Assembly: GCA_902493145.1 (NCBI GenBank)
Contig: CABUOA010000045.1
Coordinates: 1 to 12,756, forward strand
Reading direction: 5' to 3'
DNA length: 12,756 bases
Source of the DNA: an uncultured Collinsella sp.
GTDB lineage: Bacteria; Actinomycetota; Coriobacteriia; Coriobacteriales; Coriobacteriaceae
Part shown: in pieces, positions 6,785 to 12,756 of the stretch
Layout of the letters: each line of letters starts with the position of its first letter
Numbering within the stretch: position 1 is the stretch's first letter
Made by a program: the position numbers and the translations under genes
Notes under the pieces: generated by a model
Seen by the model: only the letters and a program-made list of their open reading frames with translations
What the model was told of the DNA's origin: nothing
Database searches by the model: none

Positions 6785-8641
6785 ATGATTGAGTTGCTCA
6801 GGCGTTTTGGCGGTAAGTTTCGCCGGTATATGGTGATCGGCCCTGCGTGCAAGCTGATCGAGGTGATCTTTGACCTGCTTACGCCGCTGGTGATTGCGCA
6901 GATGATCGATAAGGGCATCGGCGCGCACGACGTCAGCGCCGTCGTCCACTACGGTATGCTGCTTGGCGCCATGGCTGTGATCGGCATCTCGTTTACGCTC
7001 GTTTGCCAAAAGATGGCGGCGCTGACCTCACAGGGCATGGGCACCGATATTCGCGGCGCACTCTATGGGCACATCAACAAGCTGAGCTATGCCGAGCTCG
7101 ATCGCTTTGGCACGCCGTCGCTCATCACGCGCATCACCAACGACGTCAACCAGGTGCAGCTCGCCGTGGCGCTGGGCGTGCGCATGCTCATCCGCTGGCC
7201 CTTCCTAGCGGTGGGCTCCATGGTTGCGGCCCTCGCTATCGACCTTAAGCTCGGCATTATCTTTTTAATCTGCACGCCCGCCATCGGCCTGGTGTTTTGG
7301 TTTGTCATGGCGCGCTGCATCCCGTACTACAAGCAGTTGCAGGCAAAGCTCGACCGCATTGCGCTTATCTGCCGCGAGGGCCTTTCGGGCGCCCGCGTGG
7401 TCCGTGCGTTTGTGCGCGAAGATCACGAGCGTGAGCGTTTTGCCCAGGCGGCCGATGACCAGGCGCATGTCGCCATCGCCGTGGGTAAGCTCTCGTCGAT
7501 TCTCAACCCCGTCACGTTTTTGGTGATGAACCTGGGTGTGTGCGCCATCCTGTGGGTGGGCGGCATCCAGGTCAACGTGGGCGAGCTCACGCAGGGTCAG
7601 GTTATGGCGTTCGTCAACTACATGACGCAGACCCTCACCTCCATCGTGTATGTTGCCAACTTGGTCGTGGTCTTTACCAAGGCGAGCGCCAGCGCGTCGC
7701 GTATCAACGAGGTGCTCAATTGCGTGCCGAGCATCACCGACGAGGGCAACGAGCCGGTCACACTGCCCGAGCCGAGCGAGCTGACAAGTGGCGTCACTCC
7801 CGTTTTTGCGCTGAGCTTTGACCATGCGAGTTTTTCGTTTGGCGTGGGCGCTGCCAACGCCGTCGACGATGTGACCCTGGAACTGCCGCTGGGCAAGACA
7901 CTTGGCATTATCGGCGGTACGGGCAGCGGTAAGTCTACGCTCGTCTCGCTCATCCCGCGCCTGTACGATGCGGGCACCGGCAGTGTGGGCGTGATGGGCG
8001 CCGACGTGCGCACCTGGCCGCTCGACCAACTGCGCCACGTGGTCGCGACCGTCCCGCAGCGCGCGTCGCTGGTGAGCGGCACCATCCGCAGCAACCTGAC
8101 CTGGCGCGACGAGGCGGCGACCGACGATGAGCTCTGGGCGGCGCTCGATATGGCGCAAGCCAGCGAGTTCGTGCGGAATAAACCGCAGGGCTTGGATGCC
8201 CCGGTCGAGGCGGGCGGCAAGAACTTTAGCGGTGGCCAGCGCCAGCGTCTGACCATTGCGCGCGCCCTGGTGGGCTCGCCGCAGATTCTGATCATGGACG
8301 ACTCAGCCTCGGCGCTCGACTTTAAGACCGACGCGGCGCTTCGTCACGCCATTCGCGAGCGCAGCGGTCGCGGTGCTGCCGAGGGCGGGCTGCCGCTGAC
8401 AACCGTCATCGTGAGCCAGCGCGTCTCGACCGTGCGCGACGCCGACATGATCTGCGTACTCGATCACGGCTCGGTCGCGGGCCTGGGCACGCATGACGAG
8501 TTGTATGCAAGCTGCCAGCTCTATCGCGAGATTTGCCAGTCGCAGCTGCGCCGCGAGGAGCTCGAGGGCCAGCAGGGGAGCGCGGCGCCCGCGTCCGCCC
8601 AGACCGCCCCTGCATCTGTTTGCGCAAAGGAGGGCTGCTAA
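6785..8641 (+). CDS. ABC exporter half-transporter with degenerate ATP site (heterodimer subunit 1)
   Basis: 618 aa from ATG 6785, which has AGGGAG (6770-6775) 9 nt upstream. A TTG at 6752 would add 11 residues but lacks a ribosome binding site. About six membrane segments (roughly 16-40, 53-75, 137-155, 157-178, 245-265, 278-305) form a type IV exporter fold, followed by a nucleotide-binding domain. That domain has Walker A GGTGSGKST 377-385, a Q-loop in VPQRASL, signature FSGGQ 481-485 and Walker B ILIMDD. The catalytic Glu is Asp (D506) and the switch His is Gln (Q545), so this subunit supplies the degenerate half-site, as in the TM287/288, LmrCD and BmrCD families. Its stop abuts the start of the next gene, which should encode its partner. 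The substrate (drug, lipid or peptide) cannot be read from sequence. The short tail ends in Cys. Confidence 0.93.
   Translation: MIELLRRFGGKFRRYMVIGPACKLIEVIFDLLTPLVIAQMIDKGIGAHDVSAVVHYGMLLGAMAVIGISFTLVCQKMAALTSQGMGTDIRGALYGHINKLSYAELDRFGTPSLITRITNDVNQVQLAVALGVRMLIRWPFLAVGSMVAALAIDLKLGIIFLICTPAIGLVFWFVMARCIPYYKQLQAKLDRIALICREGLSGARVVRAFVREDHERERFAQAADDQAHVAIAVGKLSSILNPVTFLVMNLGVCAILWVGGIQVNVGELTQGQVMAFVNYMTQTLTSIVYVANLVVVFTKASASASRINEVLNCVPSITDEGNEPVTLPEPSELTSGVTPVFALSFDHASFSFGVGAANAVDDVTLELPLGKTLGIIGGTGSGKSTLVSLIPRLYDAGTGSVGVMGADVRTWPLDQLRHVVATVPQRASLVSGTIRSNLTWRDEAATDDELWAALDMAQASEFVRNKPQGLDAPVEAGGKNFSGGQRQRLTIARALVGSPQILIMDDSASALDFKTDAALRHAIRERSGRGAAEGGLPLTTVIVSQRVSTVRDADMICVLDHGSVAGLGTHDELYASCQLYREICQSQLRREELEGQQGSAAPASAQTAPASVCAKEGC
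8627..8634 (+). promoter_or_regulatory. Strong ribosome binding site of the second exporter gene
   Basis: AAGGAGGG lies inside the last codons of the first subunit gene, 7 nt before the ATG at 8642. The TAA of gene 1 (8639-8641) directly touches that ATG, so the two cistrons are expected to be translationally coupled. Confidence 0.85.
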
Positions 8642-10501
8642 ATGAATCCGTACACTTCCTCCGGATCGGTCGCCACGATGACGGCCAATGTGTCCGGCAA
8701 CGACAAGCTCAACGATCTGGGCGACGGTCCGCGCCAGCCCGGCGACCCTGAGCGCTATCCCGTGGGCGCGGTGACCCGCCGCCTGCTGGGCTATGTTCGC
8801 CCGCACCGCATTTCGTTTGCGGCATCGTTTGTGAGCGCCGCCGTCTCGGTAATCCTGCAGCTCTACACGCCCATCCTCATTGGCGAGGGCATCGACCTCA
8901 TCGTCGCGGCGGGCCAGGTGGACTTCGATGCGCTGCTACCGCTTGTCACCAAGCTCGCGCTCGTGGTGGTGGGTGCCGCGGCTTTCCAGTGGCTGCAGGG
9001 CTATTGCGTCAACCGCCTGTCCTACGAAACGGTGCGCGATATGCGCGTGGAGGCGAGCGACAAGCTCAGCCGCATGCCGCTCAGCTTTATCGACAGCCAT
9101 GCCCACGGCGACCTTATGAGCCGCGTGGTCAACGACGTCGATCAGGTGGGCGACGGTCTGCTGCAGGGCTTTACCCAGCTCTTCACCGGCGTCATCACCA
9201 TCGTCGGCACGCTCGCGTTTATGCTTTCCATCAACCTGGCCATGACGCTTGTGGTGGTGCTCGTCACGCCGCTTTCCATCTTTGCGGCCGGCGCCATCGC
9301 CAAGCTCTCCAACAAGAGCTTTACGGCCCAGCAACGCATCCAAGGCCAACTTGGTGGCCACATCGAGGAGTATGTGGGCGAGCAGAAGCTCGTGGACGCG
9401 TTTGCCTACGGCCCGAGCGCTCAGCAGCGCTTCGATGCCCTCAACGCCGAGCTTTATACGGCAGGTGAGCGCGCGCAGTTTATGAGTTCGCTCTCCAACC
9501 CCGGCACGCGTTTTATCAACAACATCATCTACGCCGTGGTCGCCGTGATCGGCTGCGTGAGCGTGATCACGGGTGTGCCGGCGGCGCTTACGGTGGGCGG
9601 CGTGCAGATCTTCCTGTCCTACGCCAACCAGTACACCAAGCCGTTCAACGAGGTTACCAACGTCATTACGCAGATTCAGACCGCGTACGCCTCGGCGCGC
9701 CGCATGTTTGCGCTGCTCGATGCGCGCGAGCAGGAGCCCGACGCCGCAGATGCCGTTGAGCTCACTGCCCCGAAGGGCGAGGTCGTCTTTGAGCATGTGG
9801 ACTTTAGCTACGTGCCCGACCGCAAACTGCTGCGGGACATCTGCATCGACGCCAAGCCCGGCATGCGCTTTGCCCTCGTCGGCCCCACGGGCTGCGGCAA
9901 GACGACGCTTATCAACCTGCTGCTGCGCTTTTACGATATCGATGCCGGGCGCATCGTGGTCGACGGGCATTCCTCGCGCGACTACACGCGTGAGAGCCTG
10001 CGCCGCGCCTTTGGAATGGTGCTGCAGGACACCTGGCTGTTTGAGAGCACGGTGGCCCAGAATATCGCCTACGGTTGCCCCGACGCCACGCGCGAGCAGA
10101 TCATCGAGGCCGCCAAGCGCGCGCATGCGCACAAGTTTATCGTGCAGCTTCCCGACGGCTACGACACGGTGATCGGCGAGGACGGCGGCACGTTTAGCCA
10201 GGGTCAAAAGCAGCTGCTGTGCATCGCGCGCGTCATGCTCACCGACCCGGCTATTCTGCTGCTGGACGAGGCCACCTCGAGCATCGATACCCGCACCGAG
10301 CTGCAGGTACAAGCGGCGTTCGACGAACTCATGGCCGGCCGCACGAGCTTTGTCGTCGCGCATCGCCTGTCGACGATCCGTAACGCCGATTGCATCCTGG
10401 TCATGCGCGACGGCGAGATTATCGAGCGCGGCACGCACGATGAGCTGTTGGCGGCGGACGGCTTCTATGCCGAGCTCTACCGCAGCCAATTCGCCCAATA
10501 A
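8642..10501 (+). CDS. ABC exporter half-transporter with canonical catalytic residues (heterodimer subunit 2)
   Basis: 619 aa. An N-terminal extension of about 55 residues precedes the transmembrane domain, which is followed by a nucleotide-binding domain. Walker A is GPTGCGKTT 414-422, the Q-loop lies in LQDTWLF, Walker B is ILLLDEATSS with catalytic E543, and the switch is H574. The signature is FSQGQ (518-522) instead of SGGQ. This complements the upstream subunit exactly: the active site should combine Walker A/B/His of this protein with FSGGQ of subunit 1, and the degenerate site combines D506/Q545 of subunit 1 with this SQGQ. A Gln-containing signature with the ATSSIDTRTE motif is typical of the TM288/YheH-type subunit. 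It probably exports an amphipathic compound across the cytoplasmic membrane. No adjacent regulator gene is present. Confidence 0.94.
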   Translation: MNPYTSSGSVATMTANVSGNDKLNDLGDGPRQPGDPERYPVGAVTRRLLGYVRPHRISFAASFVSAAVSVILQLYTPILIGEGIDLIVAAGQVDFDALLPLVTKLALVVVGAAAFQWLQGYCVNRLSYETVRDMRVEASDKLSRMPLSFIDSHAHGDLMSRVVNDVDQVGDGLLQGFTQLFTGVITIVGTLAFMLSINLAMTLVVVLVTPLSIFAAGAIAKLSNKSFTAQQRIQGQLGGHIEEYVGEQKLVDAFAYGPSAQQRFDALNAELYTAGERAQFMSSLSNPGTRFINNIIYAVVAVIGCVSVITGVPAALTVGGVQIFLSYANQYTKPFNEVTNVITQIQTAYASARRMFALLDAREQEPDAADAVELTAPKGEVVFEHVDFSYVPDRKLLRDICIDAKPGMRFALVGPTGCGKTTLINLLLRFYDIDAGRIVVDGHSSRDYTRESLRRAFGMVLQDTWLFESTVAQNIAYGCPDATREQIIEAAKRAHAHKFIVQLPDGYDTVIGEDGGTFSQGQKQLLCIARVMLTDPAILLLDEATSSIDTRTELQVQAAFDELMAGRTSFVVAHRLSTIRNADCILVMRDGEIIERGTHDELLAADGFYAELYRSQFAQ

Positions 10502-10528
10502 GCAAGACGCGGGACGTATAACGCAGCG

Positions 10529-11794
10529 CTAGGGCGCGAGCGTGTCAACGGGGGCAACGATGATGCCCTCGGGCGTTGTGTGGACCGGCATGCCGAACCC
10601 GATGACGATGAGTTTGGCCGCGGGAGGCCTCTCGCCGCGTTCGACCAGCTTGCGCTCGAGTCGAAGCAGGTTTGCAGATGCCTCGGGGATCTGCGGGCTT
10701 CCGAGTTTTACTTCCACGGCAATCCAAGTTCCATCGCGCCTGTGTATGACGGCGTCGACCTCGAGATCGTCGGCGTCGTGGTAGTGGGACACCGATGAGT
10801 CATTTGCGGCGGCATAGACCTTAAGGTCGTGCAGGACGAGGGATTCGAAGAGCAGCCCCAGCGTCTTCGGGTCGGATGCCAATGACTCCGGATTTGCTCC
10901 GAGCAGCGCGACGGCAAGCGAAGGGTCGGCGAGGTGCCTTTTCGCACTTTGCCGCAGCTTTACCGGCGACCTGAGCGCCGGATGCCAAGCTGGGATATCG
11001 TCGATGATATGTATCCTGCGCAAGGCATCCGTATAGCGCCGCAGCGTACTTCTCGATACATCACCGCCGAGGTCTTTCTCAAGAGACTTTTCGCCGGCAA
11101 GAGTGGATTCGTTGCGCGCAAGCGAAGACAGAAGAGCCCTGACTTTCTCCGGGTCACGCTTCACGCCGTCAACCCTCGAAACATCCGATTCGCAGACACC
11201 GTCGATGTAGGCAGCGGATATACGCATTGCATCGGCAGTCGTCTTGCCAACCGCCTGAGGCCAACCACCACGACATAGCAAATCGGCGATATCGGCGATG
11301 CCGTTGATGGATCCAAGTGCCGCTTTGATGGGGCATCCGTTAAGCAGCGATTCGAGCGAGACCGCCCCTGAGGAAACTCCGAGTTCGGCCAGAGTCATTG
11401 TTTCCATGCGTAAGCGTGATATGCGCCCGATGCCGCTGTGCATCGGTTGGTCGGCGTCGTTTGGTGTTGCTGACCCCGTAAGCAAAAACTGCCCTGGCTT
11501 ACCGGCCCGACTATCGCATTCGAAACGTATTGCGTCCCACAGTTTTGGCTCTTCCTGCCACTCATCGATGAGTCTCGGCGTTGCGCCGACTATTGCTTGA
11601 GCTGGGTCGATCCTGGCAAGCTGCAGTGCGGCAAAGTCTCCGGCAGGGTCGGAGAGAGACAGCGATGATTCTGCGAATCGCTGGGCCGTAGTCGTCTTTC
11701 CGCACCACTTCGGTCCCTGAATGAGCACGGCACCAAAAATGCCAAGATCGCGTTCGATTGAGCGATCGATACATCTACTCATATACCTAGTCAT
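10529..11794 (-). CDS. AAA_14 / DUF4143 family ATPase
   Basis: 421 aa from the ATG at 11792-11794, with GGGAAG just upstream on the coding strand. ATG 11807-11809 would add five residues but has no visible ribosome binding site. The N-terminal AAA domain has Walker A GPKWCGKT (27-34), Walker B with D77-E78 in RLIDEWQ, and the LLTGSAT sensor motif (104-110). The C-terminal DUF4143 region ends with FE(316-317), VD (347) and VEVK (E361, K363), which matches the acidic/E-x-K pattern of a PD-(D/E)xK nuclease-like fold. Length and architecture are normal for this abundant family, whose cellular role is not established. It is convergent with the ABC operon, with 27 bp between stops and no obvious terminator. 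An array of 23-bp repeats lies directly upstream. Such genes are often patchily distributed, which fits lateral transfer, but nothing here proves it. Confidence 0.88.
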   Translation of the reverse strand: MTRYMSRCIDRSIERDLGIFGAVLIQGPKWCGKTTTAQRFAESSLSLSDPAGDFAALQLARIDPAQAIVGATPRLIDEWQEEPKLWDAIRFECDSRAGKPGQFLLTGSATPNDADQPMHSGIGRISRLRMETMTLAELGVSSGAVSLESLLNGCPIKAALGSINGIADIADLLCRGGWPQAVGKTTADAMRISAAYIDGVCESDVSRVDGVKRDPEKVRALLSSLARNESTLAGEKSLEKDLGGDVSRSTLRRYTDALRRIHIIDDIPAWHPALRSPVKLRQSAKRHLADPSLAVALLGANPESLASDPKTLGLLFESLVLHDLKVYAAANDSSVSHYHDADDLEVDAVIHRRDGTWIAVEVKLGSPQIPEASANLLRLERKLVERGERPPAAKLIVIGFGMPVHTTPEGIIVAPVDTLAP

Positions 11795-11826
11795 CGTACT
11801 TCCCGCCATTCAGAGAAACATTTTGT

Positions 11827-11840
11827 TTTATAGCATCTTA
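11827..11840 (-). promoter_or_regulatory. Candidate -10 elements of the ATPase gene
   Basis: On the - strand TAAGAT (complement of 11835-11840) and TATAAA (complement of 11827-11832) both lie 30-45 nt upstream of the ATG at 11794. Neither has a good -35 hexamer at the right distance, and any -35 would fall inside repeat unit 1 at 11847 onward. That would suit a promoter controlled by a repeat-binding protein. Tentative. Confidence 0.25.
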
Positions 11841-11846
11841 CCAGCG

Positions 11847-11961
11847 CGTAAAACATTTTGACGAAAAACCATGACACAATTTGACGGTATTTCGTGAAAC
11901 AATTTGACGGCGTTTTGTGAAACATTTTTTCGGCCATTCGTGAAACGTTCTGCGGCGGTTT
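11847..11961. repeat. Five phased 23-bp direct repeats upstream of the ATPase gene
   Basis: Units begin at 11847, 11870, 11893, 11916 and 11939, exactly 23 bp apart and without spacers. The consensus on the + strand is about CGTGAAACAATTTGACGG followed by a T-rich pentamer; units 2 and 3 agree best and unit 5 is most diverged. Unit junctions form an imperfect dyad around TTTCGTGAAAC. A partial copy (GAGAAACATTTTG) sits at 11813-11825, out of phase. The period is not a multiple of three, so this is not a protein repeat. The position, ending about 50 bp from the ATPase start, suggests binding sites for a regulator. Confidence 0.8.
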
Positions 11962-12031
11962 CAATCCGAAGTACATACTGTTCGAAATCTGTCCAAAGAT
12001 GTCGTCTGCGTCGCCAATCGACAGAAGGTGG

Positions 12032-12059
12032 TTTACATCTGTCACGTTAGTACTAAGAT
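12032..12059 (+). promoter_or_regulatory. Probable promoter of the flavodoxin gene with overlapping palindrome
   Basis: TTTACA (12032-12037, 5 of 6) and TAAGAT (12054-12059, 4 of 6) are 16 bp apart. The predicted start near 12066 leaves a leader of about 50 nt. A perfect 10-bp palindrome, TTAGTACTAA (12047-12056), overlaps the -10 and could be an operator. CTAAT (12066-12070) and ATTAG (12078-12082) form a second small dyad in the leader. Confidence 0.5.
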
Positions 12060-12118
12060 ATTCATCTAATAAATTGCATTAGCGGCTTTAGTTTTGGGGG
12101 AAACGAGGCAACGTGACT

Positions 12119-12670
12119 ATGACGTGCTCTTTGGTGGTTAACAGCAAGAGCGGTAATACCAGGATGGTTTCGGGCGCGATCAAGCGCGCACTGCAGGCTG
12201 CGGGTGTTGAGTTTGTCCATGCCGCGGCGTTGAGCGACGATGCGGATGCAGATCAGGTTGCGCTCGAGGCGCAGGGGGCCTGCGCGGCCGACATGGTGCT
12301 CGTCGGTTTTTGGTGCGACAAGGGCGCGTGCACGCCTTCGGTCGCGGCGTTGCTCTCCGCCTTGCGCGGCAAGCGCGTGTTCCTGTTTGGCACCTGCGGT
12401 TTTGGCGCCGACCAGAGCTATTACCAGCAGATTATCGATCGCGTAACTTCCAATTTGGCCGATGATGCCGAGCTGGTGGGCTGGGCAATGTGCCAGGGCA
12501 AGATGGGCCCTGCGGTCAAGCAGCGCTACGAGGCCATGCTCGAGCAAGATCCCGACAACGCCCGCGCTAAGTTGCTGCTCGACAACTGGGTTGCCGCGAA
12601 GGACCATCCCGCCAAGGAAGATCTGGACAACATGGCTGCAGCCGCCAAAAAGGCCGTGTTGGGGGAGTAG
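12119..12670 (+). CDS. Short-chain flavodoxin-family protein, BilS-like
   Basis: 183 aa. The N-terminal strand leads into NSKSGNT (8-14), the FMN phosphate-binding loop of flavodoxins (T/S-x-T-G-N-T type). VGFWCDKGAC (62-71) and FLFGTCGFG (88-96) are the loops expected to contact the isoalloxazine ring, followed by MCQGKM (124-129) and a C-terminal helix with a DHP motif (162-164). This pattern resembles the flavodoxin group that includes BilS, the partner of bilirubin reductase BilR in some gut bacteria. No bilR is in this window, so that function is only a possibility. It probably carries electrons as an FMN protein in the cytoplasm. ATG 12119 fits the family N-terminus and has GAGG (12105-12108) 10 nt upstream. 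GTG 12113 (4 nt from GAGG) is the alternative and adds two residues. Loop cysteines at 66, 71 and 93 are notable. Confidence 0.85.
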   Translation: MTCSLVVNSKSGNTRMVSGAIKRALQAAGVEFVHAAALSDDADADQVALEAQGACAADMVLVGFWCDKGACTPSVAALLSALRGKRVFLFGTCGFGADQSYYQQIIDRVTSNLADDAELVGWAMCQGKMGPAVKQRYEAMLEQDPDNARAKLLLDNWVAAKDHPAKEDLDNMAAAAKKAVLGE

Positions 12671-12756
12671 CTCCCATCGCTGACGGCGGTCGGCCCATCT
12701 TTCTAAATGTAACGTCCTCCCGGGCGTCGGGGCACGAAGTTCCCTGCTCTACAGTC
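12671..12756. other. 3' end of window, no feature supported
   Basis: After the flavodoxin stop there is no T-rich terminator within the 86 remaining bases. GGGGCAC-GAA-GTTCCC (12729-12744) can form a small bulged hairpin but no tail follows. No gene start is recognisable on either strand. Confidence 0.4.

Noticed and set aside
7265..8158. 297-codon frame antisense to the first exporter gene, and a 520-codon one (8936-10498) antisense to the second
   Set aside because: His/Arg/Ala/Asp-rich translations typical of antisense readings of GC-rich genes; the sense strand carries all ABC motifs.
10502..10528. Terminator between the convergent ABC operon and ATPase gene
   Set aside because: The 27-bp gap has GC-rich GCGCT/AGGGCGC but no clear stem followed by T-run on either strand.
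11847..11961. Possible CRISPR array
   Set aside because: The 23-bp units are contiguous with no unique spacers, only five degenerate copies, and no cas gene is present.
11791..12045. 84-codon frame on the - strand across the 23-bp repeats
   Set aside because: The repeat period is not a multiple of three so the repeats do not give a protein repeat; it overlaps the ATPase start in another frame and resembles no family I know.
12671..12756. Possible structured RNA or terminator after the flavodoxin gene
   Set aside because: Only a weak bulged stem is visible, no T-run, and the window ends; nothing can be assigned.

Overview
This window looks like chromosomal DNA from a high-GC Gram-positive gut actinobacterium of the Coriobacteriia, most likely Collinsella or a close relative. 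That assignment is inferred from three things: GC-rich coding, large sortase-anchored proteins built from pilin-type isopeptide domains, and the overall gene mix. There is no rRNA or other phylogenetic marker to prove it.

Layout: (1) 1-5001 (+) is the 3' part of a giant wall-anchored surface protein. Its first 1416 bases are two copies of a 708-bp unit in which I see no difference; the rest is a chain of diverged Spy0128/FctA-like and Cna-B-like domains ending in an MPDTG sorting signal. (2) 5002-5540 has no convincing protein gene. It holds a hairpin, a promoter, the small bacterial signal recognition particle RNA (about 5083-5205), a 33-bp perfect inverted repeat directly behind that RNA, and a strong terminator hairpin. 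(3) 5541-6608 (-) encodes a secreted coiled-coil protein with a LANTG sorting signal. (4) 6785-10501 (+) is a two-gene operon for a heterodimeric ABC exporter with one degenerate and one canonical ATP site; stop and start codons abut. (5) 10529-11794 (-) is a stand-alone AAA_14/DUF4143 ATPase, convergent with the exporter operon. (6) The AT-rich gap 11795-12118 holds five 23-bp-phased repeats ahead of the ATPase and a promoter for the next gene. (7) 12119-12670 (+) is a short flavodoxin-family protein resembling the BilS group.

The two surface proteins are independent transcription units on opposite strands and both need a sortase that is not in this window. The ABC operon and the coiled-coil gene share a 176-bp divergent upstream region, as do the ATPase and the flavodoxin gene. 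I see no complete new multi-gene system. The signals that known gene families do not explain are the long palindrome joined to the SRP RNA 3' end, the 23-bp repeat array ahead of the DUF4143 ATPase, the identical 708-bp duplication, and the motif-within-repeat sorting signal of the coiled-coil protein.
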